From Diphasiastrum complanatum (Eukaryota; Streptophyta; Lycopodiopsida; Lycopodiales; Lycopodiaceae), in contig CM055106.1 in assembly GCA_029204225.1 (NCBI GenBank), positions 3,561,954 through 3,625,953 of the forward strand: a stretch of DNA of 64,000 nt. Reading direction: 5' to 3'. Numbering within the stretch: position 1 is the first letter of the stretch; every line of letters starts with the position of its first letter. Below the pieces are notes generated by a model. It did no database searches and was not told the origin of the DNA. It saw only the letters and a program-made list of their open reading frames with translations. Made by a program: the position numbers and the translations under genes. Below are positions 23,110 to 35,152 of this stretch, piece after piece.

Positions 23110-23611
23110 TGCTTACAAGAAAAAACACAATGGAAAACACACTATGGAGCAACCACCCAAGCAAGTAGAAGCAACCAATCAACTCTAGAAGCTTCACCCC
23201 CAAGCCAAGGAATAAGAAGCATGAAGATAGAGTGAAACCCTGGCAATGAACCAATGACCACAATGAGGAGTAGGGCGAGTTTGGCCTCAATATATAGAGC
23301 CAAAAGCAACATGGGCATATAGTCATGCATAGCCCTAAGTTTCCTATACATAGATTCACCTAGAATAGAGTCCTAAGCATGGACCAATTATTCATAGAAT
23401 TGCTATTGAAAACTCTACACATGCATACATTATCTCATACCTTGTCTAAACTCCATTTAGTGTGTTCTGGGCCTCACAAGGATATTAGTTACTTTCAGGT
23501 CACATCCGATATGACGTGGCATAATTAACAACTTGATTTACTGGAGTATCGTTCGTGTATCCAAGACTAGGAGTATACTGAATCCTACTTACTGGCCACA
23601 TGGACATAACA
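23110..23611 (-). mobile_element. LTR (502 bp) of a gypsy-type/LARD-like element inserted in copia A
   Basis: The sequence starts TGCTTACAAG and ends GGACATAACA on the plus strand. On the minus strand it is preceded by the purine tract AAGGAGGGAAGAA and begins TGTTATGTCC, a common start for plant gypsy LTRs. It therefore reads as the 3' LTR of a minus-strand element. A TATA-like CTATATATTGAGG lies inside. It abuts the interrupted protease of copia A. Confidence 0.65.
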
Positions 23612-26600
23612 TTCTTCCCTCCTTAAACTGCTTCTATCCTTAGAAGCTTTCTAAACATGAAAGAATAACAAGAACAGTTCTTTTAACTCTCAATATCAAC
23701 CTAGAAAATCATTATCCTTAGTCTAACTTTCACATCAAACAAGTACTCAGAGATAATCCTATTTTTCAAGTGATAATCACTGGAGTACAACTCTGGTTTG
23801 AAAAGTACACTAAGCAATAAATTTTTCATCTGGGTTACATTCACCACAAGTTAGTAACATCACCTTTATGTAAACACTTACATGAAACACGGGGTGAAAT
23901 AACCTAACTTAAGAGATTAAAGTTAAAAAAATAATAAAATAATTATAATTACAATATGAAATTATCCACAACTCTGATAGATAATTCATAAGCTTTCAAG
24001 TACAAATATCCTTAGAATCCAAATTCTAAGATATGAATAATTCATTCAATTAGAATCTCTAGGAGAATCATTAAGCTATAGAATGATTAAAACTCAACTC
24101 TGAGTATGCTCTTGTTTCTAGCACCAAATACAAGAAAATAACATTCATTCATCTAATAGACTTGTCTGTCTCCTATGATAACTAGAGATCCAATCAAATG
24201 AAGAACTATACTCAAGCATCTATAGGCCATAAACTGTGGTAGAATAACATCCACTAGATAAATTAAATTCTCCACAAATAAAATACTTATCTTGTGAGAA
24301 TGTCTGTGAGATCCATAAGTTCTCAAATAAAATACTGGAGTAGAGAAATTCAAAACACTGATCTAAATTCTTACTCAAATAATAGATCAAGAATTAATCA
24401 TCACACTTAAGAATCATCACAATTTCGAATAATCCTCTGACAATAATTAAGTATCTATTTATGATCCTTCAATCATAAATATTTAGATTCATATAATTCG
24501 TCAATCATAATTTTCTGGAATCCAAAATTATACTTAATCATTTACAGGATATTGGAGTATATGTCCAACATAACTCATGAAAAGTAAGAATCATTCCAAA
24601 ATCTTTCCATTAAGAAAATACTTGGATTTAGGAATACTTCCAAAACATGATTCTTTACTAAAGTTCAAGATTCAAGTTCTATAAACAAATGATAATTAAA
24701 GATTGAACGCATACCGAAATGACAATCATTTTCAACTTCAAAAAAGCTTTAGATTACAATCCAGAATCACATCTAGATATCCGAAGTCCTGCTGAAAATC
24801 AATTCAGTTATTATTCTTGGATTCATTATGACTCGTTATCCAATTGAGCACTTTGGGATACAATCACAAATGAGTTGAGTCTATTCCTTAACTAAGGAAT
24901 ACTCTACCCCAAGAATACTGTATATCCAATGCACATAATTTTAACTGATGAACCTAAATGATTTACTAATCATGCGTCTTATAAGTAATATATATCAAAA
25001 CTATCAGTTTCTGGTGATTTACATCACACTGATCGCTTTTACCAATTAACTTCACTCTAGAGTAATCAACTACTCAAGTTAATTGCCAGTGATTTAGAAA
25101 TCTTAAATGTCTAGGTGAAGAGTTCAATTATACTAGTATAAGACCACATTTAGATCCTCAACCATATCAATTATTAGCTAACTCATAAATCTTCCATAGA
25201 AAGATTTGTTAACTCTACAAGTATCTGTCAAACAATACTTGATCATATGCTTATGTTCACCGACTAGGTTAAGTGCAAATACTCTAGTAACTAGGAATAC
25301 ACAGTAGATTCATACAAGATTAATCGTGCACATATATGAATAATCTCACTATGACTCAATACATAAACACATTCTTACCTGGAAGATTCCTCCAGAACCC
25401 ACATATGTTATTCACATATCTCACTAAGATCTTGTAACTTAGCTACAAAATATTTTCTATTTCTCATGAGTAAATAACATATTTGAAAATTTCTAAGATG
25501 ACTAACATTTACTCCCAACAGTTTTCCAATCCCACTTACCTCTAATTACATAATTTCTCCCATTAATCAAGCCCTCTCTGATCCTAGTACTTAAACTAAG
25601 ATTAGGTTGACCCAATACAGATTTCTCAGACTTAAATTCTGATCAAACTTACTTCTATTCCAATCAAAATGAAATTAGTAACCTTTGACCTTTTACTGTA
25701 CTACTTATAAATAATGATTCAAATTCCAAACTTGTTCCAGATTGTCCACACAATCCCGAGAATTTTTCTTATTCAAAAAGTTCCAATTAGGCATCTTACT
25801 CTAAATCTATTTGAAATTACTTTCAGACCAAACTTCATTTCTATACCACAGCTAGTTCTCTTCCGAAACTATGCAACCCATAGATTTCCAAATAGAATTT
25901 TATTACACCACTTCACCCTTCCTTTTAAAAAAAATTTAAATTTCAATAAAACTTAACTGGAAAGATGACATGTGAAAATATCTAAATCCAAGAAAATTCA
26001 GTAATAAGTGTTGCCACTAAAGGATTCAATTCATTACAAACAAGACTTCTCCTTCAAATACTTTCAATCTGAGTGATAGAAGCTACTATTCCATCGAAAT
26101 TCATTTATGCAACAGAGATATTCTAGGTTTAAGAAATTGAAATATTTTAACCTTAGAATTTATCTGAATTTTCCCATACCATTAGCTTTTCCTTTCAAAA
26201 AACCCTTAGCTGCCTTATTTGATATTCTAGAGATCCATTGATCATCTAGTTATCCTATAATCCATATAGGATATTCTCTTTTGTTTCCAAAACACTGGAG
26301 AATCCATTATTCGAATGACTGGCATGCCTATCAGATGGATACCACAAATCCACATCTGACCCTGTGATTTAAACAAAAGAATTAACATGGTTAAATATTA
26401 CATCCTGATCCTTTCTGGTTACTAATAAGCTTCAAACCCCTACCAATGCATCAAATCTAGGGACAAGCTTCTGTCAACTAACAGATCCAATGTAATCCAT
26501 GTATCAGATTTCACTTCTAACATCATAATTGACATCAAAACTGCGGATAACTCAATAGCTACAAAGACATCAGTTACCAATTCAACTGAATGAATTCTAT

Positions 26601-26707
26601 CCAGGAAATTAATAATCGGTATTAAGCAATTATTTACTGGGATTTACCTAAAATCCTAACTGTGAAATACATTTCATGATCACACTTACTACCTTTGATG
26701 TCCACTC
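23612..26707 (-). mobile_element. Non-coding internal domain of a LARD-like element, copy 1
   Basis: This is 3.1 kb of AT-rich sequence beginning with a polypurine tract (minus strand) next to the 502-bp LTR. No gag or pol motif was found in any frame. Much of it is repeated in inverted orientation at 32215-34536. For example, the segment around 25220-25500 matches the reverse complement of 33100-33360, and 24770-24870 matches that of 33720-33830. A long repeated non-coding body next to an LTR fits a large retrotransposon derivative. It is interrupted at 26707 by copia B. Confidence 0.55.
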
Positions 26708-27319
26708 TACTAAATTCACACGTGTGGGATGCCCTACACATGTAGTTTTTATCTTCTAAGCACAATAACACCATAAAGATCAGACTAGCATTGGTTGTCA
26801 ATAGGAAAGCTGATCATACAAGCAATATTATTGTGTTACAAGCAAAATCTGTCAACAAAACATAAGACAAAGCATCATAAATGCCTCTACTCGGCTAGAG
26901 AGAGAAAATAGAAGGTACAAAACTCGTGGAGAGAGAGAGGGCACAAAGAGCTTGTCTCCAAATTTGCATTACACACAAATTTCATCATTTCTCAATGAGA
27001 GTACATCACATATATATAGATCCATGGACTCTTCTCCTACTTTGAGTTGAATTAGAGTTGTGGATCCACCTCTCAAGCTATCTAGACTTATCCAAGCCAC
27101 CTCACTTTGTCTAATTGTGCCACATAGTCTTTTCATGCATTAAATGTGGCATGTAAAGTACAAATGGCAATTCCTATGCTAGCTCAAGTTTCTACTTCTA
27201 CCTACCTTGAATATTTTATTCTAAGATGGGTCTTTACTAAGCCAAAAGAGCTCAATTCATCTTTGGCATTTTTTGGACCCATACTCACAACATTAGATAG
27301 ATTTTTCAATATTTTGACA
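26708..27319 (-). mobile_element. Copia B, 3' LTR (612 bp)
   Basis: The boundaries are TACTAAATTC (left) and TTTTGACA (right), by comparison with copy C (TGCTGAATTC...TTTTGACA). The adjacent CTCCTCCT (27320 onward) is the polypurine tract of the minus-strand element. The LTR has lost its terminal TG to a G-to-A change and carries a CACACGTGTG palindrome at 26717-26726. It contains a GAGA-rich stretch and a TATA-like ACATATATATAG. Confidence 0.8.
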
Positions 27320-28478
27320 CTCCTCCTAAAAATGTATCTAATGTGGATCAAGCATTGATCTTGAGATAAGACCAAGATTAGACCTATGCTTTGAGAAGGC
27401 ACTTTTGCAAAGTGGCTTTGTGAGAAGATCAGCAATACACGAAGATGTGTCGACATGTTCTAAGTTGATTTCACCTCCAATGAGCTTTTCCCTTACAAAA
27501 TGGTGTGCCACTTCTATATGCTTGCTTCTTGCATGAAAAATAGGATTGTTTGCAAGAGCTTGTGCCGATATGTTGTCACATTTGATCAAGGGAAGATCAT
27601 CCTCTTTGATGCAATTTAGCTCCACGATTAACCTCTTGATCCAAAGCACCTCTTTAGTTGTTGTAGTGAGTGCTTTGTACTCGGCCTCACAAGATGATAA
27701 AGATATGGTATCCTGTTTCTTTGAAAGCCAAGACACAAGATTGCCTCCAAGAAAGATAGTATATGCATTAATGGACTTTCAATCCATTTTTTCACTTGCA
27801 AAATCGGAATCCGAATAGCCAACAATGGTTAGATCTTCATTCTTGTACAATAAACCATAATCTTGAGTAGAAGATACATATCTTAGAACTCTCTTGGCCA
27901 TCTTCCAATGTTGGATCTTGGGATCTTGCATAAATTGACTCAATTTGTGCACACAAAAGCTCAAATCGGGTCTAGTGATAGTAAGCCAAATTAAAGAGCC
28001 TATAAGACTCCTATAAAGTGTGATGTCCTCAAAGGATCTTTCATCACCTTTAATAGGATCTTTTACATGTTGCTTCATAGGAGTATCTATGCCTTTACAA
28101 TTTTGCATATTGAATTTTCTCAACATAGAAAAGACATATCTAGATTGACACATAAAAGCATACTCTTCATGAAAATCAATCTCAAGGCCCAAAATGTAAT
28201 GGATCTCTCCTAGATCTTGCATTTTAAATTCTTTTCCTAATGCATCTTTGGTTTCTTGAACTAGCATCAAACAACTTCCACTAAGAATAATGTCATCTAC
28301 ATAGATTAGGAGAATGACAATATTACTACCATCAAATTTTAAGTACATAGAAGGATCATAGTCACTAAGCACAAATCCTAATGAAAGTAGAAAGTTGTTG
28401 AGTTTTGAATACCATGATCTAGGTGCTTGCTTTAAGCCATAAAGACTTCTATATAGAAAACACACCTTAGATTTATTT
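27320..28478 (-). pseudogene. Copia B RT and RNase H, 5'-truncated
   Basis: The minus-strand frame reads from SLYGLKQAPRSWY through an intact IYVDDIILSG catalytic box, DLGEIHYILGLEI and the RNase H region. A TGA at about 27778 follows SDFASEKMD. RNase H then continues in the same sense with WLSKKQDTISLSSCEAEYKA, HFVREKLI and the C-terminal IADLLTKPL. Upstream of NKSKVC (about 28478) the similarity to copy C stops abruptly, so gag, protease, integrase and the first third of RT are missing. Confidence 0.9.
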
Positions 28479-28632
28479 TGTGCCAAAAAGCATGAAAAAC
28501 CAAGCAATTTTGACCAAAACATAGCCTAGAATCATAAATCATTGGAAAGAACTGGCATGCATCATTAATTTTCTCATTAATAAACCCTAAAACAAAAGTA
28601 CACTTGCTAGAAATCTGATCTACACAAGAAAA
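28479..28632. other. Short anonymous spacer
   Basis: About 150 bp lie between truncated copia B and the solo LTR. The sequence is AT-rich, with no motif recognised. It ends in GAAAA, the left copy of the target duplication of the solo LTR. Confidence 0.6.
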
Positions 28633-29462
28633 TGTGAAAAATGCAAAAATTATGCTTGGTCAAGGCCAAATCCATGTATATAGGATGATTACACATGTGT
28701 GGAGCCTGTTCTCACATGTGAAGTTAGTGTACTTGTCATGTACCATAATCATATAGGTTGTACATATGATTTAATTCAAGTTCTAGTGGCTAAAAAGGCC
28801 AAAAACTAGTTTTCTAATCATATGACAAATGGCATCAATCTATTGATTGCATGAGTCACATCCTTAGGTTAGGTGTCATATCCCATGTGTAGAGGACTGC
28901 TCACACGTGTGGAATAAGCTGAAGTAGGCGAATTTTGACTTCTAGAAGGTTTCCAAGTAGATCTCCATATAGTAGGAAAATGGACCAAAAGTGCTCAAAA
29001 TAGAAAGTTTGATCCAAGTGTCAATTTTGCATGATGATTCACCATATGACAAAGCATCCTCACATATGTGAGATTTGATGCATGATCAGTACCTCGAGCT
29101 CCAAGAAGTGTATATATAGAGGCATATTTGGCCATAATCAACATGAAACATCAATCTTGATTTTGGAAGCAATTTTGTGTCAATCTCTCCATTTGTCTTC
29201 ATTTGTTTTGAATGTTTTGAGTTTCTATCACAGTGTACTTTGTTTTCAGGTTGGAGTCCGTACTCTGACAGGTTTTCAAATGTGTGAAACCAACAAGTAC
29301 ATTTACCTTCATTAATGATTATTCTTGTTAGATTTCCATGTCTAGAATTGATCTAGATGACTAAATCTTGTGTAGATTGATACATCAATTGTATCTAACA
29401 TCCAATCCCTCTTGTGGATCAGTTTAGGATCCATTATTGGTGCTATTTTGCAGATTTCCACA
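28633..29462 (+). mobile_element. Solo LTR of copia A family (830 bp) with 5-bp TSD
   Basis: The sequence begins TGTGAAAAATGC and ends GATTTCCACA. It is homologous to the LTR of copia A at 20518-21351. It is flanked by an exact 5-bp duplication, GAAAA at 28628-28632 and again at 29463-29467. No PBS or internal sequence follows. A complete LTR with matching target duplication and no body is the usual product of LTR-LTR recombination. It carries a CACACGTGTG at 28902-28911. Confidence 0.9.
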
Positions 29463-29871
29463 GAAAAAACTCCAAAAAAGTATGACAAATTGGCCTTCAA
29501 GGACAATTCTCCATAAAACCACAAAGAATCCCAAGAGTAATGGATCTTAGCAACATGTAAATTGACTTAGAATTTGCTTTGAACAGGAACACAGACAGAA
29601 AACACTCTCCACAGCAAGCTCACATAGCAACTGTATTTCTTAAAATGAAATTACAATTTTATATATAGTTGTTCACTCAGGCAACCCATGAAGACCCAGG
29701 TTGTCGTTGGCGAGATGTGTGTCCCGTCGACTTGCCTCGTGGCGAGGCCAACTGATCCTTATCAACTGATAGGACCCACAGTACAGTAGCACAGTGATTC
29801 TACTTTAATTCTAACTCTCTCCTATTAAAGTAGAGTCTACTTTTTATACAATCATATACATAGCTTTAAAG
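29463..29871 (-). mobile_element. Probable 3' LTR remnant of copia G
   Basis: This lies immediately 3' of the RNase H stop of copia G. On the minus strand a short purine stretch (AATAGGAGAGAG, near 29820) precedes a sequence with a TATA-like CTATATATAAAA and a downstream leader-like segment. The exact LTR ends could not be fixed because no second copy is in the window. Confidence 0.45.
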
Positions 29872-32214
29872 TCAACAAACTTTAAGTACAGAAAGCTTTG
29901 ATCTAAACTTATCAAACTTTTCTCCAACAAGTGGCTTAGTGAAAATATCAACTAGTTGGTCTTCCGTACTACAATGAACAGCATGAATTTCACGACTTAG
30001 CAGCCTCTCATGTATAAAAAAATACTGAATCTCAATGTGTTTGGTTCTCGCATGGAACACTGGATTCTTTGCTAGCTGAATGTCACTCTGATTGTTGCTA
30101 TGTAACGTCATGGGATTTTTCTGCCTCATGCCAACTTCTTCCAAGATTTGTCTCAACCATATAGCTTCATGTGCTGCACTACACATTGCCTTATACTTTG
30201 CTTCTATAGTGGATAGAGCAATTGTACTTTGTTTCTTACTAGATCAGAAAAAGCAACTGCCGCAAAACTGGAATACGTACCTTGTGGTGGATCTATGATC
30301 ATCATAGTCACCTCCCCAATCCGCATCCACATAGCCACACAACTCAGGTAAACCATCATGCTTCTTGTAAATCAAGCCATAATCTGAAGTGCCTTTTACA
30401 TAACGCAGAATGCGCTTAGCTGCCTTCCAATGCGTTTCTGTAGGTGCTGCCATAAACTGACTTACAATACCAACAACATAGCATATATGTGGTCTAGTCG
30501 TGATAAGGTAAATCAAGCTCCCTACTAACTACCTATACAGTGTAGCATCAAATGACTGTGACTCATCAAGCTTAGAAAGTTGTTTACCTGGTTCAATAGG
30601 AGTATTCACTGGTTTGCAATCCTGCAACCTAAACTTGTGCAGCAACTCTTTGACATACTTCACCTGTGTTAAACCCACTTCGTGTCCTTTTTTGCCACAC
30701 CTCTACTCCAAGGCAATAATGCATCAGGCTGAGATCTGTCATCTCGAATTGTTCCATGAGGTCTTTCTTGATCATGTCTATCATCTCTTGATTATTTCCC
30801 ATATTTTTCAAGTCATCAACATAAAGAGCAATCAAAGCAACCATACCATCAAAGCATAGGACATATAGATTTGGATCAGAATGTGTTCTCACCAACCCCT
30901 TTGAACGAAAGTAGGCATCAATCCTGCTATACTACGCACGTGGTGCCTGTTTAAGACCATAAAGCACTTTCTTCAAGTGACATATTTTATTCTACTGTCC
31001 TTTCGCCACAAAGCCTTCGGGTTGATCCATGAACACCTCTTCTTCTAACTCACCATTTAGAAAAACAGATTTCACATCCATCTGATGCAAAGGCCAACCA
31101 AAATGTGAAGCTAAAGCAAGTAGACGTAAAGTATTCCACTTACATACTAGCACAAAGGTCTCCTCATAGTCAATGCCTTTACTTTGTGCATACCCTTTGA
31201 TCACCAATCTTGCCTTGTGCTTTGCTATGCTTCCATCTGCATGGTACTTAGTCCTGTATACCCATTTGCAACCAATGGGTTTCTTGCCAACTGGTGGTTC
31301 TACTAAGTTCCATGTGCTATGCTTAGCAATTTACTCCATCTCCTCTCCCATGACCTTGACCCAAATGTCATCATCCTTCGCTTCACCATAAGTCAAAGGT
31401 TCTTTGCTTTAAATAATGCTAGATAAGAGAGCATAATTTGTTTCATAACTTTCAGGTTGTGTCTTCTCTCTTGTTGATCTTCGTAGCTCTCCCTGGCTAG
31501 ATGATCTTGGAAAGTCATCCATGTCGCGGCTCTCCAACAATCTCTCAAACCACTTAGAGAGCCTCCTATCAGGTGATCGGCTTCCTGGTGAAAATGTATA
31601 CCATGGTACATCCTTCTCTTTGTGTTTGTCACCTACAACTTCAATCCTTCTTGCACCAAAAGGTTCGTCTCTACCTCTCCAACCTGTCTCTAGAGGTTGA
31701 GTAGTAGTATTTTGAGATGTATTCTCATGTTCATCACTGGGAAGGTCAATGAATGGATCATCATCAGGATGTATTCTCATTATACCATCTTTCCCACTGG
31801 ATGTGTCTATCTTCTCAGCATCCTCGTCTTCATACATCTTGGATTCATCAAAGATAACATCACGGCTTACATGGATTTTGTTTTCCACTGGATCGCTTGC
31901 GTAAATTGTCTTTTGATCCCACATCAATCACAAAGACCATTAAACTCATTAGACTTGTACTCACCTCCACTATCTGATCTTAGGACTTTGATCTTGCTAC
32001 CTGTAGATTTTCGACCAATGCCTTGAAGCTCTTGAGATTGTCAAATGCATCCAATTTCTTCTTTAAGAAGTAGATCCACATCTTACGTGACATATCATCA
32101 ATAAAGGTCATGAAATAGAAGGCTTTACCTAAGGACATAGTCCTCATGGGCCCACATAAATCTGCGTGGATCAAATCCAGGATGTTCTTTGCCCTTGCAA
32201 CACCACCTTTTATA
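29872..32214 (-). pseudogene. Copia G integrase-RT-RNase H, broken and 5'-truncated
   Basis: Read on the minus strand, this copia pol starts within integrase (IHADLCGPMRTMSLGKAFYF, about 32170). It continues through an acidic linker (31927-31409), RT part 1 (VIKGYAQSKGIDYEETF...MDQPEGF, 31207-30992) and RT part 2 with an intact catalytic box (ALYVDDLKN, about 30835). RNase H spans 30516-29872 and ends LVDIFTKPLVGEKFDKFRSK. Several in-frame stops and frameshifts separate these blocks. The element is cut at about 32214, where the second non-coding LARD-like copy begins. Confidence 0.9.
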
Positions 32215-34536
32215 GATCCGGATCTCTCAATGGTATCTCATAAATTCCAAATCGGAAACCCATGAAAGCTATTTCTCTTATAATTTAAACCTCTACTTTT
32301 TAGTAATTTTTTATATAGAGACAATTGGATTAAGATTCATATAATTCCTTCTAGTGTAGAACTAGGTTCTAAAGGACTGTTGAAGTTATATAAATTCATG
32401 CTTTCATTCCAAGTTTGTGAATATAGCTCAGAATCAATTGATGTTTTCAAATAAATAAGTGAAAATCAAACTTCCAAATGATTATCTCTATTTGACAGTT
32501 GATTATTGAGAGTAATGTTTCTATCACTCGGGATAAGATATTCTACGATTTTAAGGAAAAAGTCCAATTTGTAATAATATTGAATACTCATTATTGACTT
32601 TTTCAAATCTTTAATATCTTATACGTTGTCTCCTGGGAACTTTTTAATCAAAATTATGGAATTTCTTTTAAAAGGGGGGGAAGAAAATGATAGGAATAAG
32701 ACTTTCATGGGATCAACCAGTTGCATAGATTTCTTTGGTGGAATCCAGTTTGTGTGCAATGGAACTATCCAGTGTGAATAGAGAAAATCTCTAGTGATTA
32801 TTTTGAATAATCTGGAACTAGAGAAGATTGGGGGTTTTTGAGCTATGAGATATTCATGAATATGGGAAGATTGAATCAAGGTTCACTGATTGGCTACCGA
32901 ATACCATTTAGTTATGGATTGGATCAGTGGAATAAAGCTTTAATCTGAACCTTTTGTCTGAAGATGTATGTATAAGTCAGCCTAATCTTAGTTTGTGCAC
33001 TAAGATTTGAAGTAGGTTGATAGGTTGCAGGAATTTTGTGGATAAAAGTATGATGGTTGGAAAACTTGTGATGTGGAATTATTTACTTTAGAGATTTCCC
33101 AGATATGTTATTTACTCATGAGAAATAGAATTTTATGTAACTAAGTTACAAGATTCTCAGTGAGATATGTGAGTAACATATGTAGGTTTTGGAGGGATCT
33201 GCCAGTTAATGATATATGTGTTTATGTACTGGGTCATAGTGAGATTATTCTCATATGTGCACGATTAATCTTGTTTGGATTTACTATGTATTCCTGGTTA
33301 CTAAGGTTATCTGGTGCACTTAACCTAGTTGTTGAACATAGACATGTGATCAAGTATTGTGTTGGACAATTACTTGCAGAGTTAACGTATCTGTTCTAAT
33401 AGATCTATTGGTTAACTTAAAATGATTTAGATAATGATCTAAATGGGATGTTGTACATGTACAATTAAGAGCTGCACTTGGACATTTAAGATTTCTAAAT
33501 CATGAACAATTAACTTGTGTAGTTGATTAACTCCTGTGTGAAGTTAATTGGTAAAACGGACAGTTTGAAGAGAATTCACTGAAAACTGTTTGTTTTGTGT
33601 GTATTGCTTGTAAGACACATAATTTATGAGTCACTCAGATTCATTAAGGAATGTGTGCATAGGATACTGATTTCTTGGATGAGTATTTCTCAGTTGAGAA
33701 ATAGACTTGATTCATTAGTGATAGTATCCTAGAGAGCTCAATTGGATACCAGATCCTAATGGTGCCAAGAATGGTAAACTGAAGTTTGGGAATTCAGTAG
33801 AACTTTGAAATCTCTAGATGTTGTTCTAGGAGATTGTATAAAGTTTATATTGTTAAAGATGAATGTTATAATAGTCTTTAATTACTTGGATGATTGTAGA
33901 ATTTGGAACTCATAATAGAAAAATATTTTTGGAATCCAGTGATTTTCTTGATAGAAAAGATTTCAGAATGATTCCTATATTTCTTGAGTTGTATGTTGTA
34001 CATATACTTCAGTATTTTCCAGTAATTAAGTATGGTTTTGAAATCCTTTAAATTATGATTGACGAATCATAAGATTCTAAATGTTTATGACGATGGATCA
34101 TAAACTGATACTTAAAGATCATTTGAAGATTATAAGGAAATGTGAAATTTTTAAGATAATGAGTAATTCTTGATCAATATGGGAGAGTCAAGGATTTAGA
34201 TCTGTTGGTTGAACTCTAAATTCCTTTATCGAGCACATACTTGAGATTGTGTGGATCTCACAGGCCTTTCCATTAAGTAATTGTTTACTTATGAGAAATT
34301 TCTTTCTTTATAGACTGTAGTCTATAAGTGCTTGTGTACAAAGTTCAATCTAAATCTCCAGTTTTGTAGGAGACAGATAAATTTATTAAGATACGGATAG
34401 ATGCTGATTTCTTGCATATGATGCTAGAAATGGGGCTGTTAACTCATTAAAGTAACTGAAGTACTCTCGTTTGAGTTATATTTATCCGGGACTTGATGGA
34501 TCTCCTAGAGATTTTAGATGACTGAATTGTGGTATT
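32215..34536 (+). mobile_element. LARD-like non-coding domain, copy 2 (inverted relative to copy 1)
   Basis: This AT-rich, frame-less sequence is an inverted and diverged copy of parts of 23612-26707. The matching order runs from about 34510 (pairs with 24060) down to about 32700 (pairs with about 25850). The copy is cut on the right by the LTR of copia C and on the left abuts truncated copia G. No coding capacity was recognised. Confidence 0.55.
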
Positions 34537-35152
34537 TGCTGAATTCACACGTGTGGGACGCCCTACACATGTACTTTTGATCTCCTAAGCCCAATAATAG
34601 CATAAAGATTAGACTAGCATTGGTTGTCAATAGGAAAGCTGATCATACAAGAAATATTATTGTGTTACAAGCAAGATCTGTCAACAAAACATGAGACTAA
34701 GCATAATAAATACCTCAACTCAACTAGAGAGAGAAAATAGAATCAACAAAACTCGTGTAGAAAGAGAGAGAGCACAAAGAGCTTGTCTCCAAATTTCCAT
34801 TACACACAAATTTCATCATTTTCTCAATGAGAGTACATCACATATATATAGATCCATGGACTCTCCTCCTACTTTGGGTTGAATTGGAGTTGTGAATCCA
34901 CCTCTCAAGCTAGCTAGACTTATTCAAGCCACCTCACTATGTCTAATTGTGCCACCTAGCCTTTTCATGCATTAAATGTGGCATGTAAAGTACAAATGGC
35001 AATTCCTATGGTAGCTCGAGTTTCTACTTCTACCTACCTTGAATATTTTATTCTAAGATGGGTCTTTACTAAGCCAAAAGAGCTTAATTCATGTTTGGCA
35101 TTTTTAGGACCCCTACTCACAACATTAGATGGATTTTTCCAATATTTTGACA
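34537..35152 (-). mobile_element. Copia C, 3' LTR (616 bp)
   Basis: The LTR begins TGCTGAATTC and ends TTTTGACA on the plus strand. It is followed by the polypurine tract complement CTCCTCCT. It is a close relative of LTR B (26708-27319) and contains CACACGTGTG at 34546-34555. Confidence 0.88.

Noticed and set aside
27202-27456. Minus-strand frames running from copia B RNase H into its LTR, and the same at 35125-35313
   Set aside because: They extend past the pol stop across the polypurine tract into the LTR, so they are not a separate gene.
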